From NCBI GenBank assembly GCA_009787745.1, contig WQST01000015.1:1-24278 (forward strand): a stretch of DNA of 24,278 nt, in the 5' to 3' direction. The stretch is from Lachnospiraceae bacterium. Lineage in GTDB: Bacteria; Bacillota; Clostridia; Lachnospirales; Lachnospiraceae. Below are positions 6,863-15,008 of this stretch, in pieces. How positions within the stretch are numbered: position 1 is the first letter of the stretch; each line of letters starts with the position of its first letter. The translations under genes and the position numbers were made by a program. The notes under the pieces are model-generated. The model was not told the origin of the DNA and did not search any database. It was given only the letters and a program-made list of their open reading frames with translations.

Positions 6863-9283
6863 TTATTTGAAGTTCACAATTGTAACTCCGCTGTCGCCTT
6901 CGCCATATTCTCCTAAACGAAACGCATCAACATATTTCAATTTCTTAAGATGCCCGTGAACCGCTTTACGAAGAGTTCCGGTCCCTTTCCCATGCACAAC
7001 ACGAACACTGGGCATATGGGACAAATAAGCATCGTCGAGATATTTATCAAGCTGTGATAACGCTTCATCGACGGTTTTGCCAAGCAGGTTAAGTTCGTAT
7101 GAAATATTTGCGGCTTTTGACAGATTGACACTGCCGAAGGAAGTTACTTTTCCTGTATTTCCTGCTTTGTTAGTCCGGCCCTTTCCTTCTGTTTTGTTTT
7201 CGTTTATGCTTTGTTCAAAATCGCGTTCAATAAGTTCAAGGTCATTTATTTTGGCATTAGTACGTAAAGCACCGCATTGGATAAAAAGATTCCCTTTGTG
7301 ATCGGGCATACTATTGACTGTGCCGGTCAATCCCATCGATAAAATTTTGACGCTGTCGCCGATTTTTATTTCATCGGGCGCGACTTTTTTAACATTTACA
7401 TTTTCTGCTTTATATCTCAGTTTTTCATTTTTGTCTTTTATTTGTTCACGCAGACTTTCACGAGCCTGTTCAAGCTCCTTCATTCCGTCGCTGATTCCTG
7501 CTTTTTGCAAAGTCCTGATCGTTAAATCGGCGAAATCCTTTGCTTCGTTCAAGATATCCCGTGATTCCTCGAAAGCTTCACGCATAATCCGTTCACGAGT
7601 TGCTTCGATCTTTTTGGTTTTTTCCTCTAACCTTAGTTTTAAGGCGGCGATTTCTTCTTTGTGAGCGGCGATTTCTAATTGCTCACGCTCGATCGAAACA
7701 CGGCTTTTTTCCAGATCGGTAATCACATCTTCAAAGCTTATCTCATCAGTATTGATTTGCTCTTTTGCATGGTCAATAATAAAATCAGGTAATCCTAATT
7801 TGGATGAAATCGCGAAAGCATTGCTCTTGCCGGGAATCCCAATTAGCAACCGGTAGGTCGGTTTGAGCGTCTCAACATCAAATTCACAACCGGCATTTTG
7901 TACTGAGTCGGTCGAAAGCGCATAAAGCTTAAGTTCGCTGTAATGGGTCGTCGCCACCGTAAGAATCTTTCGCTGATGAAGATGGCTGAGAATCGAGATG
8001 GCAAGCGCCGCCCCTTCCGTCGGATCAGTTCCCGCACCCAGTTCATCAAAAAGACATAGTGAATATTGGTCGGCATTATTAAGGATATTGACAATTGTCG
8101 TCATATGTGAGGAAAAAGTACTGAGGCTTTGCTCAATGCTTTGTTCATCACCGATATCAGCGTACACTTCTTTAAAAACGGCAAGTTCTGAACGGTCGGC
8201 GGCGGGGATATGAAGCCCTGCCTGCCCCATTAAGGTAAACAATCCGACTGTTTTGAGAGAGACTGTCTTACCGCCTGTATTGGGTCCGGTTATTACTAAA
8301 AGATCGAAATCGCGCCCGAGATGAATATCAATCGGTACGACGGAATCAGTTTTTAGTAAAGGGTGGCGTCCCTTCCTGATATGGATGTAATGCTTTTCAT
8401 TCATTAGCGGCATCGTTGCGTTTTGCTCTAATGCCAGTGATGCTTTAGCGAAAATGAAGTCGAGCGTGGTCATTATTTTTTGGTTAGCGGCGATGGTTGG
8501 AGTGTTATCACCAACTAATGAACTTAATGCGGCGATAATTATTTCGATTTCTTCTTCTTCTTTTAAAGTCAGTTCGCGTAATTGGTTGTTTAAATTAACA
8601 ATTGCCGCGGGTTCAATGAAGAAAGTCGAACCTGAAGAAGATTGGTCGTGGATCATCCCCGGGACTTGATTTTTGTATTCACTCTTAACAGGAATGCAGT
8701 AGCGGTTGTCGCGCAAGGTGATTACGGCGTCTTGCAGATAGCTTCGAATCGACCCATTGACCATGCCGGTCAATTGTGTTTGGATTTTTTGACTGATTTG
8801 TGCCATGCTCCGCCTAACGTGGCGAAGGCCTGAACTTGCGTCGTCGGCAATGATATCTTCGCCTAGTATACAGCGGCGGATTTCGGTACTGATTGGGGTT
8901 AAAGGTTCTAAGGTATCGAAATAATCAGTCAGTGAATCAGGTGTTTCGCTTTCCCGCCCGGGGCGTCCGTATTGTTTGATACGGCTCACGTTTTCCAGTA
9001 ATCCGGCGACTTTAAGCAGTTCGGGGATGGAGATGGTACTCCCTTTGTCAAGCGATTTGAGTGACCACCCGATATCGTGATTCCCGCCAAAAGAAACCGC
9101 GCCTTTCCTAAGAAGCCGTCCCAACGCATCGAATGTTTCTTGCTGCGCTTTGGTTATGTCAGAAAGAACAGCCATCGGGACTAAATTCCGGCACAGAGTT
9201 TTAGCAAGCCCGGAACCTGCTTTGTCAGTTAAGCGGTCGATTATTTTCGTGTATTCAAGTGTTTTCAATACTTTTTCATTCAT
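6863..9283 (-). CDS. mutS2: MutS2/RqcU family ATPase with Smr domain
   Basis: MutS2 is a MutS-family ATPase without the mismatch-recognition domain. It has been linked to suppression of recombination and, in Bacillus, to rescue of collided ribosomes. The 806-residue length is normal. The order is a clamp/lever region, then the ATPase with Walker A TGPNTGGKT at about 333-341 and Walker B LCLFDELGAGTD from 409. A long coiled coil at about 520-630 follows, then a KOW-like strand region at about 640-690 and a C-terminal Smr domain from about 729 with HGKGTGTLR at 764. The usual LDLRG motif of the Smr domain reads LNLLG here. The ATG at 9283 begins a five-gene run ending with dinB. A TATAAT box lies 26 bases upstream. 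Confidence 0.95.
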   Translation of the reverse strand: MNEKVLKTLEYTKIIDRLTDKAGSGLAKTLCRNLVPMAVLSDITKAQQETFDALGRLLRKGAVSFGGNHDIGWSLKSLDKGSTISIPELLKVAGLLENVSRIKQYGRPGRESETPDSLTDYFDTLEPLTPISTEIRRCILGEDIIADDASSGLRHVRRSMAQISQKIQTQLTGMVNGSIRSYLQDAVITLRDNRYCIPVKSEYKNQVPGMIHDQSSSGSTFFIEPAAIVNLNNQLRELTLKEEEEIEIIIAALSSLVGDNTPTIAANQKIMTTLDFIFAKASLALEQNATMPLMNEKHYIHIRKGRHPLLKTDSVVPIDIHLGRDFDLLVITGPNTGGKTVSLKTVGLFTLMGQAGLHIPAADRSELAVFKEVYADIGDEQSIEQSLSTFSSHMTTIVNILNNADQYSLCLFDELGAGTDPTEGAALAISILSHLHQRKILTVATTHYSELKLYALSTDSVQNAGCEFDVETLKPTYRLLIGIPGKSNAFAISSKLGLPDFIIDHAKEQINTDEISFEDVITDLEKSRVSIEREQLEIAAHKEEIAALKLRLEEKTKKIEATRERIMREAFEESRDILNEAKDFADLTIRTLQKAGISDGMKELEQARESLREQIKDKNEKLRYKAENVNVKKVAPDEIKIGDSVKILSMGLTGTVNSMPDHKGNLFIQCGALRTNAKINDLELIERDFEQSINENKTEGKGRTNKAGNTGKVTSFGSVNLSKAANISYELNLLGKTVDEALSQLDKYLDDAYLSHMPSVRVVHGKGTGTLRKAVHGHLKKLKYVDAFRLGEYGEGDSGVTIVNFK

Positions 9284-9308
9284 AATATTCTCAGCTATTG
9301 TCAGGTTT

Positions 9309-9314
9309 ATTATA
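9309..9314 (-). promoter_or_regulatory. Likely -10 box for the mutS2 operon
   Basis: On the minus strand a perfect TATAAT reads from 9314 to 9309, 26 bases before the mutS2 ATG. The hexamer 17 bases upstream reads GATGCG, so there is no good -35. Read-through from the cyclophilin gene, which ends 67 bases upstream with no clear terminator, is also possible. Confidence 0.4.
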
Positions 9315-9350
9315 TCGGCGCGGCTTTAGTGCGCATCCTAACAATTGTGA

Positions 9351-9839
9351 TTACGAAGTAATCGTGATTGTTTTCATGGTTTGGGCGGTAGTTGGTTTAT
9401 CTTGGTGATCGACATCTGTTTCCGCGATTTTATTAACGATATCAAGACCTTTAATAACTTTTCCGAAGGCGGCGTATGAACCGTCTAAATGCGGCGATTT
9501 TTTGTGCATAATAAAAAATTGTGACCCGGCGGAATCGGGATCGGCGCTGCGCGCCATTGATAAGACTCCCGCATCGTGCTTAATATTATTCTCGACACCG
9601 TTATCTGAAAATTCACCTTTAATCCCGTAGCCCGGGCCGCCGTAACCTGCTCCCAGCGGATCGCCGCCTTGAATCATAAAGCCTTTAATCACGCGGTGAA
9701 AGATAAGCCCGTCATAAAAATTCTTTTTAATCAGGGTTATGAAATTATCAACAGTTATCGGTGCAATTTCCGGATATAATTCTGCTTCCATGATATCGCC
9801 ATTTTCCATAGTTATAGTAATGATAGGATTTTTTGCCAT
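9351..9839 (-). CDS. Cyclophilin-type peptidyl-prolyl cis-trans isomerase
   Basis: This is a cytoplasmic prolyl isomerase that assists protein folding. I start it at the ATG at 9839, which has GGAGAA just upstream. A longer frame to 9896 would place the start inside the promoter. The 162-residue protein is a minimal cyclophilin with active-site blocks FHRVIKGFMIQGGDP (catalytic Arg, Phe, Gln), then a GGPGYGIKGEF loop, ARSADPDSAGSQFFI and the Trp-less YAAFGKVIKG. There is no signal peptide or membrane segment, so it acts in the cytoplasm. It is divergent from the acetyltransferase gene, and its own promoter overlaps that of its neighbour. Confidence 0.95.
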   Translation of the reverse strand: MAKNPIITITMENGDIMEAELYPEIAPITVDNFITLIKKNFYDGLIFHRVIKGFMIQGGDPLGAGYGGPGYGIKGEFSDNGVENNIKHDAGVLSMARSADPDSAGSQFFIMHKKSPHLDGSYAAFGKVIKGLDIVNKIAETDVDHQDKPTTAQTMKTITITS

Positions 9840-9861
9840 TTTGTTCTCCTTTTGGTATAAT
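9833..9861 (+). promoter_or_regulatory. Promoter of the GNAT acetyltransferase gene
   Basis: The -35 box TTGCCA at 9833-9838 (5 of 6), a 17-bp spacer and the perfect -10 box TATAAT at 9856-9861 predict a start near 9868. The -35 box overlaps the start codon of the cyclophilin gene on the other strand. Confidence 0.85.
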
Positions 9862-9867
9862 ATATTT

Positions 9868-9896
9868 ATTGTATAGGAAAAGAGTGGATTTTTCAA
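9868..9896 (-). promoter_or_regulatory. Promoter of the cyclophilin gene
   Basis: Read on the minus strand: -35 box TTGAAA at 9896-9891 (5 of 6), a 17-bp spacer and -10 box TACAAT at 9873-9868 (5 of 6). The predicted start is near 9861. The -35 box touches the first base of the acetyltransferase ATG on the other strand. Confidence 0.8.
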
Positions 9897-10771
9897 TGCT
9901 TAAGCAAATCATATTTATTCTAAAAACTGACGTTTCGGAATATATGAAGACGATTGTTGCCGATATTGATTATCTTTCAGGGATTTTCTTGGAATATGGG
10001 GTGCAAGTGTCTTATTTGGCTGAGGCTGACGGCGGGGTTGATTTACAGAAACTTTATAATGCCCCAACAGGTGAGGACGATATTTTGTTTATCACTGATG
10101 ATGCCGAAATACTCGACAAAATGCTTGTCGCAGGGCATTATACGATTGCTTTGCAACATGATTATAACCAACGCGCCGACCTATATAAAGCATTGTACGC
10201 GATGAGCGAGATACGGAATATTGATTTCGATTCATTTCTGAAAGCGTATGAGCGGCTCGCGGGGCTTCCGTGGCGGATATTGGAGACTGAGCGTTTAACG
10301 ATTCGCGAAACGACGATTGATGATGTTGATGATTTTTACCGCATTTACAGCGATCCGCTGATTACCCGCCATATGGATCCGCTTTACGGCGATATTAATG
10401 AAGAAAAAGCATATGCGGCGGAATATATTAAAACCATATACAGCTTTTATGGGTATGGGATTTGGACGGTGGCGCTTCGCGGGACGAGTGAAGTAATCGG
10501 GCGCGCAGGGATTAGTTGGCGGGAAGGATATCGTTATCCTGAGCTTGGTTTTATTATTGCGCATTCTCATCAGCGTCTGGGTTATGCCGAAGAGGCTTTG
10601 CGGGCAATCCTTGAACTGGCGAAGGATGAACTGGAGTTCGATACAATTCAAGTGCTGATTCAACCGCAAAATTACGCATCAATTAACCTTTGCCATAAGC
10701 TGGGGTTTGAATTAAAGGGTTCGGATATGCTTAATGACCAAGAGCATTTGTTATTGATTTATAATTTTTGA
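9896..10771 (+). CDS. GNAT-family N-acetyltransferase with an extra N-terminal domain
   Basis: The C-terminal half (from about residue 130, ILETERLTIRETTIDDVDDFYRIY is its start in outline) is a RimJ/RimL-like GNAT domain that transfers acetyl from acetyl-CoA to an amine. Its later blocks include IGRAGISWREGYRYPELGF, the acetyl-CoA loop region HQRLGYAEEALRAIL and NYASINLCHKLGF. Residues 1-120 are a separate alpha/beta domain with DDILFITDDAEILDKML, reminiscent of a degenerate HAD-like or receiver fold. I have the impression this pairing recurs in clostridial genomes, but its role is unknown. The ATG at 9896 is chosen because the frame upstream of it lies within the promoter. A GAGTGGA sequence at 9882-9888 serves as ribosome binding site. 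The total is 291 residues and the substrate is unknown. Confidence 0.85.
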   Translation: MLKQIIFILKTDVSEYMKTIVADIDYLSGIFLEYGVQVSYLAEADGGVDLQKLYNAPTGEDDILFITDDAEILDKMLVAGHYTIALQHDYNQRADLYKALYAMSEIRNIDFDSFLKAYERLAGLPWRILETERLTIRETTIDDVDDFYRIYSDPLITRHMDPLYGDINEEKAYAAEYIKTIYSFYGYGIWTVALRGTSEVIGRAGISWREGYRYPELGFIIAHSHQRLGYAEEALRAILELAKDELEFDTIQVLIQPQNYASINLCHKLGFELKGSDMLNDQEHLLLIYNF

Positions 10772-10804
10772 TTCTAATCTTAAGAAATTAATGAAATAAT
10801 TAAG

Positions 10805-10833
10805 TTGTGAATTTTTTATACTTGATATAAAAT
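10805..10833 (+). promoter_or_regulatory. Promoter of the aldo/keto reductase-degV operon
   Basis: TTGTGA at 10805-10810, a 17-bp spacer and TAAAAT at 10828-10833 fit a housekeeping promoter (each box 4-5 of 6). The region is AT-rich and lies 50 bases before the aldo/keto reductase ATG. Confidence 0.6.
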
Positions 10834-10882
10834 AAGTTAGTGTTATATGGGTAGTTTTATCATTGGAAAGGATATAATTATT

Positions 10883-11974
10883 ATGTATTATAAGAAATAT
10901 GGAAATACTGATATGAAGGTTTCGGCAATCGGTTTCGGCTGTATGCGTTACAATGAAGAAGATGTAAGCGCAGGCCGTTTTGAGAAATGTGCCGAAGTAC
11001 CGCTTTACGCTCACGAAAAGGGTATTAATTATTTTGATACCGCACCGTTTTATTGTGAAGATAAAAGTGAGACGATTACAGGTATTGCTCTCAGTCAGAT
11101 GCCGCGTGACAGTTTTTATGTATCGACTAAAGCGAATTTCGGAACTTGTGAGGGTCCGCCGACTAGAGATAATTTCCGGCGGCGGTTAGAGACATCGTTA
11201 TCAAGGCTGAAAGTAGATTATATTGATTTTTATCATCTTTGGTGTATTCTCAATATGGAAGGATTTAATAAACTTTATGATGCCCTTCATGGCTTTTATG
11301 AAGAAGCAAGGGCGGAAGGTTTGATTCGCAATATCGTTTTTTCCTCCCATATGCCGGGAGATCAGCTGGAGCAAGCTATTAATGCCAATGATTTTAAAGG
11401 GATGCTGATTGGTTATAACGCCCTTAATTATCGCTTCCGCCAAAGCGGGATTGCGACTGCTTACGAAAAAGGGATGGGGATTGTCGTGATGAATCCTTTG
11501 GGGGGCGGTTTAATCCCTCAGAACCCGGAGAAATTCGCTTATCTTGCGGAAGGTACTGATTACACGGTCGCTCAGGCGGCGTTACGTTTTGTGGCTTCTC
11601 ACCGTGAGATTACGGTCACCCTTCCGGGCTTTTCTTCAAAAGAAGAAGTTGACGATGCTTTGATAGCGGTTGAAAATTTGGTTGAAAAACCGGCGTCTGA
11701 GATATGCAAGCTATATGAAGGAAAAGGTGAGGCAATCAATGATTTATGTACAGGATGCGGTTATTGTGACAAATGCCCTGTCGGTGTCCAGATTCCTAAG
11801 TACATGGACGCTTACAACATGGTCTTGCTTGGTTCAAGTTTTCAAAATAGATTAGATTGGCATTGGGATGTCGTCGCCAAAGATGCAGGGAAATGTACCA
11901 AATGCGGAATGTGTGAGAAACTTTGCACACAACATTTACCGATTATTGAACGTCTTGCACACATTGCAGGATAA
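10883..11974 (+). CDS. Aldo/keto reductase with C-terminal 4Fe-4S ferredoxin domain
   Basis: This is a TIM-barrel NAD(P)H oxidoreductase with an iron-sulfur tail, a type common in strict anaerobes. Substrate and electron partner are unknown. I start it at the ATG at 10883, which has AAAGGA at 10867-10872 and restores the conserved N-terminus (YKKYGNTDMKVSAIGFGCMRY). The 363 residues hold active-site candidates D52, Y57 and K73. The segment that normally supplies the catalytic His as LLH reads FYHLW, with H118 two residues early and W120 in the usual place. The C-terminus has cluster motifs CTGCGYCDKC and CTKCGMCEKLC, so two [4Fe-4S] clusters are likely. degV follows after 24 bases. Confidence 0.92.
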   Translation: MYYKKYGNTDMKVSAIGFGCMRYNEEDVSAGRFEKCAEVPLYAHEKGINYFDTAPFYCEDKSETITGIALSQMPRDSFYVSTKANFGTCEGPPTRDNFRRRLETSLSRLKVDYIDFYHLWCILNMEGFNKLYDALHGFYEEARAEGLIRNIVFSSHMPGDQLEQAINANDFKGMLIGYNALNYRFRQSGIATAYEKGMGIVVMNPLGGGLIPQNPEKFAYLAEGTDYTVAQAALRFVASHREITVTLPGFSSKEEVDDALIAVENLVEKPASEICKLYEGKGEAINDLCTGCGYCDKCPVGVQIPKYMDAYNMVLLGSSFQNRLDWHWDVVAKDAGKCTKCGMCEKLCTQHLPIIERLAHIAG

Positions 11975-11998
11975 GTTATACATGAGGAGGGTTTTACG

Positions 11999-12892
11999 AT
12001 GGCTTTTGTAATTGTTACTGATTCAGCATCCGATATGCCGATGCCGATTAAAGAAAAATATGACATCCATGTCATTCCTACCCCTGTGACTATTGAAGGG
12101 ACTGATTACTTTGACAGTGAAAATATTTTTCCCGATGAGTTTTATCAGATTCAAAGCGAAGGGAAAGATATCAAGACTTACCATATTAGTCAATATATGT
12201 TCGTTCAACATTTTAGCCCATATGCCGAACGCGGTGACGAGGTACTATATATATGTTTTTCGACGGGAATTGCGGGAACTTATAATGCCGCTAATCTGGC
12301 CAGGGATGAAATAAAAGAAACATATCCGAACTTCACGATGACGATTATTGATTCGAAGAGCGCTTCTTGCGGGATCTCTTTGATTGTGGAGCGTTTGTTT
12401 ATTATGAAGGAAAATGGTGCGCCGAAGGATGTTATCATCAAAGCCGCCGAGTTCTATAGCAGCAATCATGTCGAACATTTGATATCCGTTGTGGATCTTG
12501 AGTATTTAATCAAGGGCGGACGAGTCAGTAGATTTTCCGGCGTAATGGGCGGTGCTCTTGACATTAAACCGATTATTGTTGTAAATAAGGACGGTGCTCT
12601 TGAACCAAAAGAAAAAGTTCGCGGTTTCCGTAAAGCGGTCAGCCGTTTGATTGATATGGTCGGCGAACGCGGTGTGGAGCTTGAAAAACAACGGGTAGCA
12701 GTTTGTGCGGGTACTGATAAATTTTTAGGGCATGATATCGCGAAACGCTTAGTTGAAAGATATAATGTAAAAAGTGTTATGATTGGTCAAGTCGGCTGTG
12801 CTATCGGCGCCCATACCGGCCCCGGGGTCGTGGGAATTGTCTTTTTGAACGCGTCGGAAAGTGAGTTTGCGGAGTATTTGAAGTTTGAATAG
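11999..12892 (+). CDS. DegV family fatty acid-binding protein
   Basis: DegV/FakB proteins bind a single fatty acid and, with the kinase FakA, allow its phosphorylation for phospholipid synthesis. The 297-residue length and blocks are typical: VTDSASDMP at the N-terminus, CFSTGIAGTYNAANLA around residue 87, IIDSKSASCG around 116, and YLIKGGRVSRFSG followed by the DIKPII strand around 167-190. The Ser and Thr residues that hold the carboxylate (STGIAGTY) are present. The ATG at 11999 has a strong AGGAGGG upstream. It is co-directional with the aldo/keto reductase 24 bases before it, and the pair is probably one transcript. No fakA is visible in the window. Confidence 0.93.
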   Translation: MAFVIVTDSASDMPMPIKEKYDIHVIPTPVTIEGTDYFDSENIFPDEFYQIQSEGKDIKTYHISQYMFVQHFSPYAERGDEVLYICFSTGIAGTYNAANLARDEIKETYPNFTMTIIDSKSASCGISLIVERLFIMKENGAPKDVIIKAAEFYSSNHVEHLISVVDLEYLIKGGRVSRFSGVMGGALDIKPIIVVNKDGALEPKEKVRGFRKAVSRLIDMVGERGVELEKQRVAVCAGTDKFLGHDIAKRLVERYNVKSVMIGQVGCAIGAHTGPGVVGIVFLNASESEFAEYLKFE

Positions 12893-12915
12893 AAATTTAG
12901 CTAATGCCCCAAGCA

Positions 12916-12976
12916 TAGCGAAGGATCTCGGTAAAACGATAATGAACGTGAGAACCTTCGCTTGCGTTCGGGATGG
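12916..12976. repeat. Dispersed palindromic repeat, copy 1
   Basis: AGCGAAGG at 12917-12924 pairs with CCTTCGCT at 12955-12962, and TCTC at 12926-12929 pairs with GAGA at 12950-12953 across one A/A mismatch. The loop is about 20 bases. The right flank continues TTGCGTTCGGGATGG. It lies between the convergent ends of degV and the DUF885 gene. No T-run follows on either strand, so it is not a classical terminator. Copy 2 at 22659-22724 shares the left arm and the order of elements. Confidence 0.7.
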
Positions 12977-12983
12977 GATAAGG

Positions 12984-14840
12984 TTACTTAAGCTTTCCGC
13001 TTGGCGGTAGTTTTATTACTTCTCTCAGCGTCCCGAAATCCGACGGGCCTGCTTCTAAGAAAATACGGTGAAATTCATAATCGCTGTATTTGGCCCCCCA
13101 TATTCTCTTCGCGTCTTCTTTTAGGGACTCGATTTCTAAATAACCCAAGTAATATTTCGGATAATTTGCAGGTTCACTGACGATATATTCGAAAATTGAT
13201 TGGCACACATCATCGTCGACGATGCCGATTGTAGCCAGTATTTTTTTTACCTGACTAATATCTGCGCCGTCATGATGAATGGCGATATCGAGTAATGAGT
13301 ATAATCCCAATTGCAAAGCATGATTCAAACGATAATATTCATAAATATAATCGATGTCGGGGTATTTCGGTATCATCAATTGTTTCGCATAATTAAAAGC
13401 TTCCATTTCGACATAAAGCGCCCAACCTTCCTGATACCCCCCGAAATGCAGGATATGCCGAAGCGGATTTCCGTTAGTCTGTTCCATAAAAATGCGGTTG
13501 TAAACAGTTTGATAAAGATGCCCCGGATAACCTTCATGTGCCAAAGTTGTATATAATGAAAGCCCGCTTAAATTGTTTTTTTGATTGATATAGATTGTGT
13601 TTTCTAAATAAAAATCTATCGGCGGTGATAGATAATAAGCAGGGCTGGCATACTCTTCCATGGCAGGAGAGACGTTGCGGACAGAAAGCAGTTTTTGCAT
13701 ATCGGTTGTTAATAGTTCCATATTTCCGGCAGCAGTTTCAAAGGCGGGAAAATTATCCGTCATTCTTTCTTCCAGATCGGCGAGCATCTCTTCGGGTGTT
13801 TCAAGAACGAAATACATTGCCTGCTTATCGAGAAGAGTCGGATGTGATTGTAACAAACTGACTAGTTCATTATAGTTGCTGCGAAAATCAATAAACAACC
13901 AATCTTTGATTTCTTCAATGCTGCGGGCCGAGCCTGTCGAGGCGGCTAAGAGGTGCAGGTAATATTCCTGCCCTTCAGGGAAATGGACAAGCCCCATATC
14001 ATTTTGTCCTGAGCCCTTTAACAGATAAAGCTCATCTCCTGTCCGGACATATGCAGGGCCGACTACCGCCAGCAATAGGCGGTTATTTTCCGCAATATAT
14101 TCATTCATCTTTTCATTTGTTATGATGCCGCTATCAACCAGACCTTTAATCCGCTCTTTAAATGATAATTGCAAAAAATGAGTTCCTGCAAGAACATCGC
14201 TTTTGCCGATAATTGTATCACATTGCTCAATTACCCGATTGGCCGCATGGTCGGACATAAATAATCCTGCGGCGGCTTTTTCCCTTTCAAAAGTACATAG
14301 CCCTGCCAGATAATCATCGATTTGATCCATGATTATTAAGTAATTGTCAACATCTTTCGCGGTGCGGAAAGTATAATCGTTCAGAAGAATCGGTAGCATG
14401 ACTTGCGCTCCCGAACCCGGCGACAGCGGCTCATCATAAAGATGGAAACGCGCCCCTAGTTTCATGCTGAGTAAATATTTCTTTAGAAGGTCATATGTAT
14501 AACGGTCTTGTGATTTGAGGAAAGATTTCGTAATCCCTTCAAGGGACATGATGATATTGTCAATCTCTTCTTCGCGGGTCATTCCTTCATTGGCGGTATA
14601 AGGGGAAAGGCGGGGGGCATATTCAATCCCGAAATTTTCAGGGTATGCGATGGTGTAATGCATATTCAGAGCATTGGCGGAGAGTTCTTCAATGAAAAGA
14701 TTATGCGAAAGCGCAGTAAAAGTCCGGCGGTCATTTATTAGGGTATAGCAAAATACCACAAGGCATGACAGCAAAATAAGGATCGTAATTGCGGAGAATT
14801 TTTTTATTTCGGTAAAGGAAATTTTGCGGAATTTTTTCAA
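12984..14840 (-). CDS. Membrane-anchored DUF885 family protein (putative metallopeptidase)
   Basis: DUF885 proteins carry a zinc-peptidase-like HExxxxH signature and are thought to be carboxypeptidase-like hydrolases. The 618-residue protein has one N-terminal membrane segment at about 17-36 with a basic cytoplasmic start, so the bulk should face outward. The signature HEGYPGH is at 435-441 and is followed by EGWALYVE at 471-478, the expected third-ligand region. Both are intact. The start is TTG at 14840, with AGGA eight bases upstream. It keeps the positively charged leader (KKFRK). The gene is monocistronic, convergent with degV and divergent from the transketolase operon. Its substrate is unknown. 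Confidence 0.88.
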   Translation of the reverse strand: MKKFRKISFTEIKKFSAITILILLSCLVVFCYTLINDRRTFTALSHNLFIEELSANALNMHYTIAYPENFGIEYAPRLSPYTANEGMTREEEIDNIIMSLEGITKSFLKSQDRYTYDLLKKYLLSMKLGARFHLYDEPLSPGSGAQVMLPILLNDYTFRTAKDVDNYLIIMDQIDDYLAGLCTFEREKAAAGLFMSDHAANRVIEQCDTIIGKSDVLAGTHFLQLSFKERIKGLVDSGIITNEKMNEYIAENNRLLLAVVGPAYVRTGDELYLLKGSGQNDMGLVHFPEGQEYYLHLLAASTGSARSIEEIKDWLFIDFRSNYNELVSLLQSHPTLLDKQAMYFVLETPEEMLADLEERMTDNFPAFETAAGNMELLTTDMQKLLSVRNVSPAMEEYASPAYYLSPPIDFYLENTIYINQKNNLSGLSLYTTLAHEGYPGHLYQTVYNRIFMEQTNGNPLRHILHFGGYQEGWALYVEMEAFNYAKQLMIPKYPDIDYIYEYYRLNHALQLGLYSLLDIAIHHDGADISQVKKILATIGIVDDDVCQSIFEYIVSEPANYPKYYLGYLEIESLKEDAKRIWGAKYSDYEFHRIFLEAGPSDFGTLREVIKLPPSGKLK

Positions 14841-15008
14841 GAGATATATCCTGTTTGCTGTTATTATCCCTAATATATGAAAGTTGGGCGTGAAAAATGT
14901 TTGTTAGTTTTCTTTTATTATTCCATGCTAATTTGAGATAACGATATAGACGAACAGGCGAACTTATGATAAATTATTCTTAGTTTAATTTTTGAAAGGC
15001 GGTCAACT

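Noticed and set aside
7314..7664. 116-codon frame on the + strand inside mutS2
   Set aside because: It lies antisense to the coiled-coil part of mutS2, is rich in Ser/Phe/Leu as expected of a shadow frame, and has no ribosome binding site or family motif.
9340..9372. Hairpin at the end of the cyclophilin gene (GATTAC/GTAATC) as a terminator
   Set aside because: The stem is short, mostly within the coding end, and no T-run follows on the minus strand.
10772..10804. Terminator after the acetyltransferase gene
   Set aside because: Only a 5-bp A/T stem (CTTAA/TTAAG) with a long loop is seen, which is too weak to call.
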